A stretch of DNA of 12,142 nt from RPQK01 sp041946865 (GCA_041946865.1 JBHGBF010000172.1:1-12142), one strand, 5' to 3'. Shown: positions 1 to 7,846, counted from the stretch's first letter. Notes: a model not told the origin generated them from the letters alone. Made by a program: numbers and translations.

Positions 1-91
1 ACGAATCGATCTTGGTTCCGGTTCGCACCCGACGCGCTCCCCGTCCGCTGACGGTCCGCAAAAGGCGCTGCGCTTACGCCGGCCACCTCAT
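1..91. other. Window-edge sequence, no supportable gene
   Basis: No start codon with a ribosome site and no recognisable protein is visible. Forward frame 2 is open from the window edge to a stop at 122-124 and frame 3 to a stop at 93-95, so the tail of an upstream gene cannot be excluded. Neither translation resembles a family I know. The hexamer GTCCGC occurs twice around 44-59, with no evident meaning. Confidence 0.3.
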
Positions 92-121
92 TTGACTCTA
101 ACGGCGAGCGCAGTCTATCTT
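92..121 (+). promoter_or_regulatory. Candidate sigma-70 promoter of sdhCAB
   Basis: TTGACT at 92-97 matches the -35 consensus at 5 of 6 positions. After an 18-base spacer, TATCTT at 116-121 matches the -10 consensus at 4 of 6. Transcription would begin near 128, giving a leader of about 40 bases before the sdhC ATG. That leader contains the GGGAGAA ribosome site at 154-160. The call rests on pattern and position only. Confidence 0.4.
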
Positions 122-167
122 TAACCTCTAACAAGAGAAGCAGTCTTCCCCCTGGGAGAAGCGAGAT

Positions 168-866
168 ATGTCGTTGCGTTCTTCGCCGTTTGGTTCCACG
201 GTCGCGATGAAGTACTTCATGGCTTTAACCGGCCTCGGCTGGATTGTTTTTGTCATTGCCCACCTGATCGGCAACCTGCTCCTGTTGTCGCCCAATGAGG
301 AGGCCTTCAACCGCTATTCGCACACGCTCGTGGGCCTCGGGTTTCCGCTGATTGCCGCGGAGATCGCGCTCCTGGTCGGCCTCCTGGTTCATGTGTACGC
401 GGCAATCGTGGTCACTTACGACAACTGGCGGGCGAGGTCCAAGGGGTACGCGGTCTACGAGAGCCGAGGCAAGCCGAGTAAGAAAACCGTTTCCTCCAGC
501 ACCATGATCTGGACCGGCCTTATCCTTCTCGTCTTTATTCCCCTGCACGTTTACAGATTCAAATACGGTCCGGGAATCGAGCAGGGTTACGTCGTAACGC
601 TGGATGGTGAGCAGGTCCGCGATCTGCGGCGCCTGGTCATCGAGACCTTCAGCAACACCTGGTACGTGGTCTGGTACGTGGCGGCCATGGTGGTTCTAGG
701 CTTCCACCTGCGGCACGGCTTCTGGAGCGCCTTCCAGTCCCTGGGGCTTTACCACGCGCGGCTGACTCCAGTGGCCTATGGGCTGGGAGTGGTCGTGGGT
801 CTGGCTTTGGCTGTAGGCTTCATCTTCATACCGATCTGGGTCTACCTGACCGGAGCACCTCTATGA
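168..866 (+). CDS. sdhC: Succinate dehydrogenase cytochrome b558 subunit
   Basis: This is the membrane anchor of complex II (succinate:quinone oxidoreductase), binding two b haems and passing electrons to or from the quinone pool. The 232-residue protein has five hydrophobic segments, roughly at 15-41, 54-82, 112-130, 163-182 and 201-228. This is the single-polypeptide five-helix layout of the SdhC b558 family (Wolinella FrdC, Bacillus SdhC). Histidines H32 (AHLIGN), H75 (LLVHVY), H127 (PLHVYR) and H180 (FHLRHGFW) fall where the family's four axial haem ligands lie, one in each of helices 1, 2, 3 and 4. The ATG at 168 is chosen because GGGAGAA lies 7 bases upstream; an internal ATG at 207 is an alternative. 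The stop overlaps the sdhA start (ATGA), indicating translational coupling. The family is certain; which quinone is used is not visible. Confidence 0.95.
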   Translation: MSLRSSPFGSTVAMKYFMALTGLGWIVFVIAHLIGNLLLLSPNEEAFNRYSHTLVGLGFPLIAAEIALLVGLLVHVYAAIVVTYDNWRARSKGYAVYESRGKPSKKTVSSSTMIWTGLILLVFIPLHVYRFKYGPGIEQGYVVTLDGEQVRDLRRLVIETFSNTWYVVWYVAAMVVLGFHLRHGFWSAFQSLGLYHARLTPVAYGLGVVVGLALAVGFIFIPIWVYLTGAPL

Positions 867-2788
867 GCACTCAGGTGATTTTGGACGCGCGGATTCCGTG
901 CGGTTCGATCGAGCAAAAATGGGACCGCCGCAAATTCGAAGTGAAACTGGTGAATCCGGCCAACAAACGGAAATACAGGGTCATCGTTGTGGGGACCGGG
1001 CTGGCGGGCGCGTCTGCTGCTGCAAGCCTGGCCGAGCTAGGGTATGAAGTCCTGGTCTTCTGTATTCAGGACTCGCCGCGGCGGGCTCACAGCATCGCTG
1101 CTCAGGGCGGTATCAATGCCGCAAAGAACTATGCCAATGACGGAGACAGTATCTGGCGGCTCTTTTACGACACTGTCAAGGGCGGGGACTACCGATCCCG
1201 GGAGGCGAACGTCTATCGGCTGGCGCAGGTGAGCGTCAACATTATAGATCAGTGCGTGGCACAGGGGGTTCCGTTCGCGCGCGAATACGGCGGGTTACTG
1301 GAGACCCGGTCGTTTGGCGGGACCCAGGTGGCGCGGACCTTCTACGCCAGGGGCCAGACGGGCCAGCAACTCCTTCTCGGCGCTTACCAGGCCCTGATGC
1401 GCCAGGTGGACAAAGGCAAGGTAACTTGCCTGCCCCGGCGGGAGATGCTTGACCTCGTGCTCGTCGACGGCAAGGCTCGAGGCATTGTTGTCCGGAACCT
1501 GCTGACAGGGGAAATCGAACGCCATGTCGGCCATGCGGTCGTTCTCGCAACCGGGGGGTACGGAAACGCCTACTACCTTTCAACCAACGCCGTAAACTCC
1601 AATGCCTCAGCCATCTGGCGTTGTTACAAACGCGGGGCATTCTTCGGCAATCCTTGTTACACACAGATTCACCCCACCTGCATCCCGGTTTCGGGCGAGC
1701 ATCAGTCCAAGCTCACGCTCATGAGCGAGAGTTTGCGGAACGATGGCCGGGTGTGGGTGCCCAAGAAACCGGGTGACCGGCGTCCGCCCCTTGAGATTCC
1801 GGAGGATGAGCGGGACTACTACCTTGAACGGAAATACCCGAGTTTCGGCAACCTCGTGCCGCGCGACATCGCTTCCAGAAGCGCCAAGGGGGTCTGCGAC
1901 GAGGGACAAGGCGTGGGAGAATCGGGTCTCGCGGTTTACCTGGATTTCGAGGACACAATCAAGCGTGAGGGGGTCGAGTACATCCGCGAGAAGTACGGCA
2001 ATCTGTTTGACATGTACGAGCGCATCACCGGGGAAAACGCTTATCGGACTCCGATGCGGATCTACCCTGCCGTGCACTACGTGATGGGCGGCCTGTGGGT
2101 TGATTACAACCTCATGAGCACGATCCCCGGCCTGTTCGTGATGGGCGAGGCGAATTTCTCCGATCACGGGGCGAACCGGCTGGGCGCCAGCGCCCTGATG
2201 CAGGGACTGGCCGACGGTTATTTCGTGATCCCTTATACCTTGGGAGATTACCTGGCAGCCTCCACTTTCCGGGCAACCAGCGAGAATGCGGACGAGTTCA
2301 AAGAATGCGCCGAGCAGGCCCGCGCCCGCCTTGAACGACTCCTTGCGATCCAGGGGAAACGAACTCCCCGCGAGTTCCATCGTGAAATCGGACGAATCCT
2401 GTGGGACTACGTCGGGATGACGCGAAACGAGGCGGGTTTGAAGCACGCCATCCAGGAAATTCGCCGGCTGCGAGAGGAGCTCTGGCAGGACATCAAGGTG
2501 CCGGGGACGAACGATATGCTCAACAAAAACCTGGAGTTGGCCAGCCGTGTGGCCGACTATGCGGAACTCGGAGAGCTGATGGCAATCGACGCCCGGCATC
2601 GGAACGAATCGTGCGGCGGCCACTTCCGCGAGGAATCACAGACACCCGACGGAGAGGCCAAACGTGATGATGCGAATTTCTCCTATGTGGCCGCCTGGCA
2701 GTACATCGGTGAGAAGGGGGAGCCCATACTTCACAAGGAGCAGCTGAAATTCGAGTACGTCGTGCCGGCACAACGGACCTACAAGTAA
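863..2788 (+). CDS. sdhA: Succinate dehydrogenase/fumarate reductase flavoprotein subunit
   Basis: Catalytic subunit of complex II, oxidising succinate to fumarate (or the reverse) with covalently bound FAD, on the cytoplasmic face. The 641-residue protein begins with the roughly 40-residue extension typical of SdhA partnered with b558 anchors (KLVNPANKRKYRVIVVG). A Rossmann FAD site, GTGLAGAS, lies at 44-51. H76 in HSIAAQGGINAA is the expected FAD-linking histidine. Dicarboxylate-site residues are recognisable: H270 in HPTCIP, R334 in PRDIASRS (the proton-shuttle arginine by comparison with E. coli FrdA R287), H405 in AVHYVMGG and R439 in GANRLGASAL. The length is normal for the family. The gene overlaps sdhC by 4 bases and ends 11 bases before sdhB. 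No frameshift or missing catalytic residue is seen. The direction of catalysis in the cell cannot be judged from sequence. Confidence 0.98.
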   Translation: MSTQVILDARIPCGSIEQKWDRRKFEVKLVNPANKRKYRVIVVGTGLAGASAAASLAELGYEVLVFCIQDSPRRAHSIAAQGGINAAKNYANDGDSIWRLFYDTVKGGDYRSREANVYRLAQVSVNIIDQCVAQGVPFAREYGGLLETRSFGGTQVARTFYARGQTGQQLLLGAYQALMRQVDKGKVTCLPRREMLDLVLVDGKARGIVVRNLLTGEIERHVGHAVVLATGGYGNAYYLSTNAVNSNASAIWRCYKRGAFFGNPCYTQIHPTCIPVSGEHQSKLTLMSESLRNDGRVWVPKKPGDRRPPLEIPEDERDYYLERKYPSFGNLVPRDIASRSAKGVCDEGQGVGESGLAVYLDFEDTIKREGVEYIREKYGNLFDMYERITGENAYRTPMRIYPAVHYVMGGLWVDYNLMSTIPGLFVMGEANFSDHGANRLGASALMQGLADGYFVIPYTLGDYLAASTFRATSENADEFKECAEQARARLERLLAIQGKRTPREFHREIGRILWDYVGMTRNEAGLKHAIQEIRRLREELWQDIKVPGTNDMLNKNLELASRVADYAELGELMAIDARHRNESCGGHFREESQTPDGEAKRDDANFSYVAAWQYIGEKGEPILHKEQLKFEYVVPAQRTYK

Positions 2789-2799
2789 CAGGTGAAAGA

Positions 2800-3564
2800 A
2801 TGGATCAGGCAAAGCGCGAGGGAATGACTCTCTATCTGAAGATCTGGCGGCAGTCAGGCCCCGATGCTCCGGGGAAATTCGTGGATTACAAGCTTGACGG
2901 CGTTTCGCCGAACATGTCTTTTCTCGAGATGCTCGACGTTCTGAACGAGGGCCTGATCAAGAAAGGCGAGCTGCCGGTCGAGTTCGACAACGACTGCCGC
3001 GAAGGAATCTGCGGCATGTGCGGCATGATGGTCAACGGGTCCGCACACGGCCACCAGGATGCCACGACCGTCTGCCAGCTCCATATGCGCCACTTCAAAG
3101 ACCAGGATCGAATTACGATCGAACCCTGGCGCGCCCGCGCCTTCCCCGTTATCAAGGATCTGGTCGTCGACCGGAGCGCGCTTGACAGGATCATGGCAGC
3201 CGGCGGTTTCATTTCGGTTGACACCGGCGGCGCCCCCGACGCCAACGCCCTCCCCATCCCCAAGGTGAAGGTCGAGGAGGCTATGGATGCGGCCGCCTGT
3301 ATCCAATGCGGCGCCTGTGTGGCCGCCTGTCCTAACGGGTCAGCCGCGCTTTTCACAGCCGCGAAAATCACCCACCTTTCGACCCTCCCGCAAGGAGAGC
3401 CGGAACGCTCCATTCGCGCCCTCCGCATGGTCCGCCAGATGGACCTGGAAGGCTTCGGGAACTGCTCCAACCACGGCGAGTGTGAAGCGGTCTGCCCCAA
3501 GGACATTTCCATCAAAGTCATCGCCCGGATGCGGCGCGAGTACCTGCGGGGACTGCTGAAGTAG
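2800..3564 (+). CDS. sdhB: Succinate dehydrogenase/fumarate reductase iron-sulphur subunit
   Basis: Electron-transfer subunit of complex II, linking the SdhA flavin to the SdhC haems through three clusters. The 254-residue protein has an N-terminal plant-type ferredoxin domain with C66, C71, C74 and C92 for the [2Fe-2S] centre (DCREGICGMCG, then VCQ). The C-terminal domain has CIQCGACVAACP, with C167, C170 and C173, plus C232 closing the [4Fe-4S] centre. C177, C222 and C228 fit the [3Fe-4S] centre by comparison with E. coli SdhB. All ligands are intact. AGGTGA at 2790-2795 precedes the ATG at 2800. A second in-frame ATG at 2824 (MTLYLKIWRQ) is closer to where many homologues start but has poor ribosome-site spacing. 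Last gene of sdhCAB; no convincing terminator follows. Confidence 0.97.
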   Translation: MDQAKREGMTLYLKIWRQSGPDAPGKFVDYKLDGVSPNMSFLEMLDVLNEGLIKKGELPVEFDNDCREGICGMCGMMVNGSAHGHQDATTVCQLHMRHFKDQDRITIEPWRARAFPVIKDLVVDRSALDRIMAAGGFISVDTGGAPDANALPIPKVKVEEAMDAAACIQCGACVAACPNGSAALFTAAKITHLSTLPQGEPERSIRALRMVRQMDLEGFGNCSNHGECEAVCPKDISIKVIARMRREYLRGLLK

Positions 3565-3625
3565 TGAAGCCGGATTGAAACCGGTCTCGATTAGTGCGAT
3601 CATCCCTCGAAACTGGAGAGGTGAC

Positions 3626-4432
3626 ATGAAGATCTTTCGAGCTCTTGTTCTCTGTTCATTGACGCTGGCCCTGGTGCTTCCGCTTTGCGCCCAACAGCAG
3701 CCGGCCAAGAAGAGACTCCTGGCCATAGGGATGTCCAAGGGCTGGCAGCACGACTCGGTTTCTGACGCGCTGGGGACGATGTACAAGCTTGGCAAGGACA
3801 CAGGTATATGGGATACCTACATTCGGACCGACACCGAGTTGATTACCAAGAAGAAGCTGCCTGCGAACGCCAAGAACCTGGACTACTTCGACGCCGTTTT
3901 CTTCATGACCACCGGCGAGCTGCCGATGGATGACGAGCAGAAAGCCGCACTTCTCGCCTTCGTCCGGGATGAAGGCAAAGGCTTCCTGGGGGCTCACAAC
4001 GCCACGGACACGTTCTACCAGTGGCCGGAGTACGGCGATCTGATCGGCGGGTATTTCGACGGCCACCCCTGGATGACTTTCAAGGCGCCGATCAAGGTAG
4101 ACGACCCTAACTTCCCCATCGTGAAACACCTTCCTCCCGGCCTCGAAATCGTGGATGAGATCTACCAGACCAGGCAGTTCGCCCCGGACAAGGTGCGGGT
4201 CCTGATGAGCCTGGACACGTCCAAAGTGGACATGAAGCGGCAAGGGGTCAAGTACACTTCGGTTCCGATTACCTGGGTGAAGAAGTATGGTAAGGGCCGG
4301 GTTTTCTACTGTGGCTTGGGCCATCCGCCGGAAGTCTGGGCCCGGCCGGATATCCAGAAGCTCTGGATCGAAGCCGTGAAATGGTCGATGGGGCTGATCC
4401 CGGGCGAACCGACCCCCAACCCCGGCAAGTAG
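3626..4432 (+). CDS. Exported ThuA-like protein
   Basis: This is a 268-residue member of the ThuA-like family, named after a rhizobial trehalose-utilisation protein and folded like a class I glutamine amidotransferase. ThuA acts with ThuB, a Gfo/Idh/MocA dehydrogenase, in 3-ketotrehalose metabolism; most other members have no proven reaction. An N-terminal signal peptide (MKIFRALVLCSLTLALVLPL, cleavage near CA-QQQ at 22/23) predicts export. Conserved blocks are GFLGAHNATDTF (119-130, H124), GGYFDGHPW (141-149, H147), DEIYQTRQF (177-185, E178) and GRVFYCGLGH (224-233, H233). The start at 3626 follows a GGAGAGGTG ribosome site at 3615-3623. An upstream TTG at 3575 in the same frame would put charged residues before the signal peptide and is rejected. 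The gene lies 61 bases after sdhB, so cotranscription with sdh is possible, but its function points to the sugar genes downstream. Confidence 0.85.
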   Translation: MKIFRALVLCSLTLALVLPLCAQQQPAKKRLLAIGMSKGWQHDSVSDALGTMYKLGKDTGIWDTYIRTDTELITKKKLPANAKNLDYFDAVFFMTTGELPMDDEQKAALLAFVRDEGKGFLGAHNATDTFYQWPEYGDLIGGYFDGHPWMTFKAPIKVDDPNFPIVKHLPPGLEIVDEIYQTRQFAPDKVRVLMSLDTSKVDMKRQGVKYTSVPITWVKKYGKGRVFYCGLGHPPEVWARPDIQKLWIEAVKWSMGLIPGEPTPNPGK

Positions 4433-4500
4433 GCAAGAATTTGCGGCCGCCGCGCCGCACCGAGGGTGTTGAAAAAGGATGGAGGATGCGCCTCCCGGTC

Positions 4501-4538
4501 TGTTCGCAGTTCCGCCTTCCAGGCGGGCTCTCCAAATA
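4501..4538 (+). repeat. Solo half-copy of a palindromic repeat
   Basis: The sequence TGTTCGCAGTTCCGCC followed by an AGGCGG arm matches, with few differences, the left arm of the element at 9160-9263. The similarity fades after about 38 bases, near CTCTCCAAA. The core forms a 6-base-pair hairpin (CCGCCT, loop TCC, AGGCGG). It lies in the gap between the ThuA-like gene and the following oxidoreductase gene, 33 bases before that gene's ATG. No second inverted arm is visible next to it. It is probably a REP-like dispersed repeat. Confidence 0.6.
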
Positions 4539-4570
4539 GGGCGGCGATCAAATCAAGCATCGGGCATTCC

Positions 4571-5671
4571 ATGACAGAACTGATCAATCGACGGACCTTC
4601 GTTCGCCTTTCCGGGGCCGCGGGGCTGAGGCTGGGATGGCGCGGCCGGGAGATCGCGCAGACGGACCCGGCGAAGCTTCAGCTGGCCCTGGTGGGATGCG
4701 CCCACATCCACACTCCCGGTTTTGTGAATCTCCTCAAGGCGCGCCGTGACGTCGCCGTGAAGTACGTGTGGGACCACGACGCGGCTCGAGCCGCGAAGCG
4801 GGCTGGAGAACTGGAGAGCCGGGCGGTCGAGGACGTAAACGAGATCTGGAACGATCTCGAAGTGGCCGCGGTCCTGATCTGCTCGGAAACCAATCGGCAT
4901 CCGGACCTCGTCTTCGCCGCCGCCAAGGCCCGGAAACACATGTTTGTCGAGAAGCCGCTGGCGACAACCGGGCGGGACAGCCTGGCTATGGCCCAGGCAA
5001 TCGCCAAAGCCAACGTGCATTTCACGACGGGCTACTTCCAGCGCTGCTCACCCGTCAACCTCTTCATCAAAGAGCAGGTCGACAGGGGAAACTTCGGCCA
5101 GATCACCCGCGTCAGGGGATCGAATTGTCATGCCGGATCTCTAAACGGATGGTTCGATACCGAATGGCGATGGATGGCTGATCCGAAAATCGCCGGCGTC
5201 GGCGCCTTCGGAGATTTGGGTACTCACTCGCTCGACATTCTCATGTGGCTGGTAGGCGGGGTTGAAGCAGTCGCAGCGGATATTAAGGCGGTCACGGGCC
5301 GTTATCGGGATTGTGACGAGTCGGGTGAGGCTTTGATCCGTTTCCGGAATGGAGTGACCGGTACGCTGGCAGCCGGCTGGGTCGATGTTGCCGACCCTGT
5401 CTCGCTTCTCGTCAGCGGGACCGAAGGTCACGCGGCGGTGATCAACGACCAGCTTTTCTATAAAACCAGCAGGATTCCGGGTGCGGACGGGAAAAGGCCT
5501 TGGACGGAGCTGCCGAAAGGCTACCCGGTTCCTCTTGACCTGTTTGTCGATACGGTGACTGGACAGCAGGGCCTCCCGTTGGTGTCCCCCTTGGAAGCCG
5601 CGGCCCGGGTCGTCGTGATGGAAGCGATGTACGAGTCGGCGCGCGGCCGGAAGTGGGTCAGGATCACGTAG
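4571..5671 (+). CDS. Gfo/Idh/MocA oxidoreductase, degenerate Tat-like N-terminus
   Basis: This is a 366-residue NAD(P)-dependent dehydrogenase of the Gfo/Idh/MocA family, which oxidises or reduces carbons of sugars, inositols or their derivatives. The Rossmann segment LALVGCAHIHTPGF (38-51) replaces the usual GxGxxG glycines, a variant I recall in a subgroup of the family. The catalytic signature EKP is at 127-129 (K128), and GDLGTHSLD at 214-222 supplies the usual Asp and His (D215, H219). The N-terminus, INRRTFVRLSGAAGL, begins like a twin-arginine leader, but its hydrophobic core is short and broken by arginines (LRLGWRGRE), so export is doubtful. The ATG at 4571 has no clear ribosome site. 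A GTG at 4466 would translate through the palindromic repeat and is rejected. It lies between the ThuA-like gene and a second Gfo/Idh/MocA gene; substrate unknown. Confidence 0.85.
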   Translation: MTELINRRTFVRLSGAAGLRLGWRGREIAQTDPAKLQLALVGCAHIHTPGFVNLLKARRDVAVKYVWDHDAARAAKRAGELESRAVEDVNEIWNDLEVAAVLICSETNRHPDLVFAAAKARKHMFVEKPLATTGRDSLAMAQAIAKANVHFTTGYFQRCSPVNLFIKEQVDRGNFGQITRVRGSNCHAGSLNGWFDTEWRWMADPKIAGVGAFGDLGTHSLDILMWLVGGVEAVAADIKAVTGRYRDCDESGEALIRFRNGVTGTLAAGWVDVADPVSLLVSGTEGHAAVINDQLFYKTSRIPGADGKRPWTELPKGYPVPLDLFVDTVTGQQGLPLVSPLEAAARVVVMEAMYESARGRKWVRIT

Positions 5672-5725
5672 CGGATTAGGGCGCCGTACGAAGACGGAGC
5701 GGTTACAAGGTGCCCCGTTCTTCAA

Positions 5726-5754
5726 TTGACACACGGCCTGTTGCGGGTTAATAG
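5726..5754 (+). promoter_or_regulatory. Candidate sigma-70 promoter for the 5763-9069 run
   Basis: A perfect TTGACA at 5726-5731 is followed, 17 bases on, by TAATAG at 5749-5754 (3 of 6 matches to the -10; GTTAAT at 5747-5752 scores 4 of 6 with a 15-base spacer). The predicted transcription start is about 5759-5762, directly before the ATG at 5763. No ribosome site precedes that ATG, so the first gene may be read from a leaderless or almost leaderless messenger. Confidence 0.4.
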
Positions 5755-5762
5755 TCTTCAGA

Positions 5763-6926
5763 ATGAAGACCTTGACCGCCGCTGTAGTGGGAGCCGGTTT
5801 CATCGGCCCGGTCCACGTGGAAGGGCTGAAACGCGCCGGCGTACCGGTTGCCGGAATCCTGGGAATCTCCGGCGAAGAGTCGACCCGAGCCGCAACTGCG
5901 CTCAACCTGCCGCGCGCTTACAGCAGCTTCAGGGAGATCCTGGAAGACCCGGAAGTGGACGTTGTTCACGTCGCAACCCCCAATATCCTTCACTTCGAGA
6001 TGACTCGGGAGGTTCTGAAGGCCGGAAAGCACGTTCTCTGCGAGAAGCCGCTGGCGATGAACACCCGGGAATCGGCAGAGCTGGTCGATCTGGCGCGGGT
6101 TAGCGGTCTGGCGGCCGGCGTGAACTACAACATCCGTTTTTACCCGCTCTGCCTTGAAGCGCGCGAAATCGTTCGGCGAGGCGACCTGGGCGACGTGTAT
6201 TCCATTTGCGGAAGTTACGTCCAGGACTGGCTGCTCTACCAGACGGACTACAACTGGCGGGTGCTGGCCGAGGCGGGCGGTGAGCTTCGGGCGGTCGCAG
6301 ACATCGGGACTCACTGGCTGGATCTGGTCCAGCACATTACCGGCCTGGAGGTCGAAGCGGTCTGCGCGAGCCTGAAGACCGTCCATCCGGTCAGGCTCAG
6401 GCCTAAAGGGGAGGTCGAGACTTTCAAGGGCAAAGAACAGGCTGCCCGAATCGAGACTGAGCCTGTCGGAGTTACCACCGAAGACTTTGCCGCCATTCTC
6501 CTGCGCTTTTCGAACGACGCGCAGGGTTGCCTCTGGGTCTCCCAAGTGACGGCCGGGCGCAAGAACTCGCTCCGCTTCGAGATCTCCGGATCCCGCCGGG
6601 CCCTTTCCTGGTCGAGTGAAGAGCCCAACCAGCTGTGGATTGGACACCGCGAGCGGCCGAACGAAAACCTGATCCGCGATCCGGCTCTCGTCTCAGAGGC
6701 CACGCGCCGGTTCATCAGCTACCCGGGCGGTCATAACGAAGGGTTTCCGGATACCTTCAAACAGTGTTTCCGGGCTTTTTACGGCTATATCCGGGCGGGC
6801 GACTTTTCGGCTGCTCCCCCTTTCCCGACCTTCCGTGACGGGCACCGTGAAATCGCCGTGTGTGAGGCTATTCTGAGAAGCCACCGAGAAGAGCGGTGGG
6901 TCGAGCTGAAAGGAGAAGAGGCATGA
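5763..6926 (+). CDS. Gfo/Idh/MocA family sugar dehydrogenase (cytoplasmic)
   Basis: This is a 387-residue NAD(P)-dependent oxidoreductase without a signal peptide. It has a canonical Rossmann motif, GAGFIG, at 10-15, catalytic EKP at 94-96 (K95) in VLCEKPLA, and ADIGTHWLD at 179-187 with D180 and H184 as the likely catalytic pair. The block SYVQDWLLYQTDYNWRV (151-167) resembles a subgroup common in soil and gut bacteria and often annotated as a sugar or inositol dehydrogenase. It is clearly not a recent duplicate of the protein at 4571-5671, as the two differ across their whole length. The ATG at 5763 lacks a ribosome site and sits within a few bases of the predicted transcription start. Its stop overlaps the next gene's start (ATGA at 6923-6926), so the two products are probably made together. 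Substrate unknown. Confidence 0.9.
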   Translation: MKTLTAAVVGAGFIGPVHVEGLKRAGVPVAGILGISGEESTRAATALNLPRAYSSFREILEDPEVDVVHVATPNILHFEMTREVLKAGKHVLCEKPLAMNTRESAELVDLARVSGLAAGVNYNIRFYPLCLEAREIVRRGDLGDVYSICGSYVQDWLLYQTDYNWRVLAEAGGELRAVADIGTHWLDLVQHITGLEVEAVCASLKTVHPVRLRPKGEVETFKGKEQAARIETEPVGVTTEDFAAILLRFSNDAQGCLWVSQVTAGRKNSLRFEISGSRRALSWSSEEPNQLWIGHRERPNENLIRDPALVSEATRRFISYPGGHNEGFPDTFKQCFRAFYGYIRAGDFSAAPPFPTFRDGHREIAVCEAILRSHREERWVELKGEEA

Positions 6927-7846
6927 AACTGGGCTTCGTAAGTGCGATCCTCCCCGAGCTTTCCCTGGAAGAGGTGGTGAAGTTTGCTTCTGAGGAAGAC
7001 TTCACCTGTGTCGAGTTGATGTGCTGGCCGAAGGGCAAAGCGGAGCGCCGCTATGCCGGCGTCACGCACCTTGACGTTGTCGATTTCACAAAAGATGATG
7101 CGAAAAAAGTCCAGGATCTGATGGGACAGGCAGGCGTCCAGATCAGCGGCCTCGGTTATTATCCGAATCCGCTGGCCCCCGACGTGAAAGAGGCTGAGGT
7201 CTACATCGAACACATCAAGCGCGTCATCGCCGCCGCCGGCCTCCTGGGCGTCGGGGTCGTCAATACCTTCATCGGACGCGACTGGACGAAAACGGTCGAC
7301 GACAACTGGCCCCGTTTTCTGAGCGTCTGGAAGCCCATGATCAAGTGTGCCGAAGATCACGGCGTCCGCATCGCCATCGAACACTGTCCCATGCTGTTCA
7401 CCAACGACGAGTGGCCGGGCGGCAAGAACCTGATGACCTCCCCGGTGATCTGGAGGCGGATGTTCGAGGCCATTCCGAGCAAGAGCTTCGGCCTCAACTT
7501 TGACCCCTCTCACTTCATCTGGCAGCAGATGGATTACATCAAGCCGCTGTGGGAGTTCGGAGAACGTATTTTTCATGTTCACGCCAAAGACGCTCGCCTG
7601 GATCGCAACCGGCTGGAGGAGGTCGGAATCCTGGCCACACCACTGCAGTTTCATACGCCGAAGCTTCCCGGCCTGGGCGATGTCAATTGGGGACGCTTCC
7701 TGGGGGTCCTCAGAGACACAGGCTACGACGGCCCGGTGTGTATCGAGGTCGAGGACCGGGCCTATGAAGGCTCTCTCTCCAAACGCAAGACTTCTCTGCG
7801 CCAGAGCCGCGATTACCTGAAGCAGTTCATCACCCGGGAAGAATGA
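6923..7846 (+). CDS. Sugar phosphate isomerase/epimerase-like TIM barrel
   Basis: This is a 307-residue member of the xylose-isomerase-like TIM-barrel (AP endonuclease family 2) superfamily. Typical members are metal-dependent isomerases, epimerases or dehydratases of sugars and inosose; some have been reported to act on 3-keto-glycosides. The expected metal-site residues are present: E153 in IAIEHCP, D194 and H197 in LNFDPSHF, H218/H220 in FHVHAKD and E275 in CIEVEDRAY. No signal peptide is seen. The start at 6923 is chosen for AGGAGAAGAG at 6911-6920 and the ATGA overlap with the upstream dehydrogenase. An upstream in-frame GTG at 6896 adds only nine charged residues. Coupling to a dehydrogenase suggests it acts on the oxidised product. 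The exact reaction cannot be assigned. Confidence 0.88.
   Translation: MKLGFVSAILPELSLEEVVKFASEEDFTCVELMCWPKGKAERRYAGVTHLDVVDFTKDDAKKVQDLMGQAGVQISGLGYYPNPLAPDVKEAEVYIEHIKRVIAAAGLLGVGVVNTFIGRDWTKTVDDNWPRFLSVWKPMIKCAEDHGVRIAIEHCPMLFTNDEWPGGKNLMTSPVIWRRMFEAIPSKSFGLNFDPSHFIWQQMDYIKPLWEFGERIFHVHAKDARLDRNRLEEVGILATPLQFHTPKLPGLGDVNWGRFLGVLRDTGYDGPVCIEVEDRAYEGSLSKRKTSLRQSRDYLKQFITREE

Noticed and set aside
1607..2623. Long minus-strand open frame inside sdhA
   Set aside because: It is a GC-rich codon shadow of an unmistakable sdhA; the same applies to minus-strand frames at 5748-6647 and 6785-7654.
3575..3625. In-frame TTG at 3575 as an earlier start of the ThuA-like gene
   Set aside because: It has no ribosome site and would bury the signal peptide behind 17 extra residues; the ATG at 3626 has a strong GGAGAGGTG site.
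3626..3694. Lipoprotein signal (LPLC) in the ThuA-like leader
   Set aside because: The residue before the cysteine is leucine and the one before that proline, which does not fit a lipobox; a Sec signal cut near CA-QQQ fits better.
4481..4495. Hairpin GGAGG/CCTCC after the ThuA-like gene
   Set aside because: The stem is only five base pairs and no T-run follows, so it is not a credible terminator.
4466..4570. GTG at 4466 as the start of the dehydrogenase gene
   Set aside because: The extension would translate the palindromic repeat and has no homology-like features; Gfo/Idh/MocA proteins of this type begin near the RR motif.
5679..5715. GGGCGCC/GGTGCCC stem after the first dehydrogenase gene
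   Set aside because: It has a 23-base loop, one G-T pair and only a weak T-rich tail; too poor to call a terminator.
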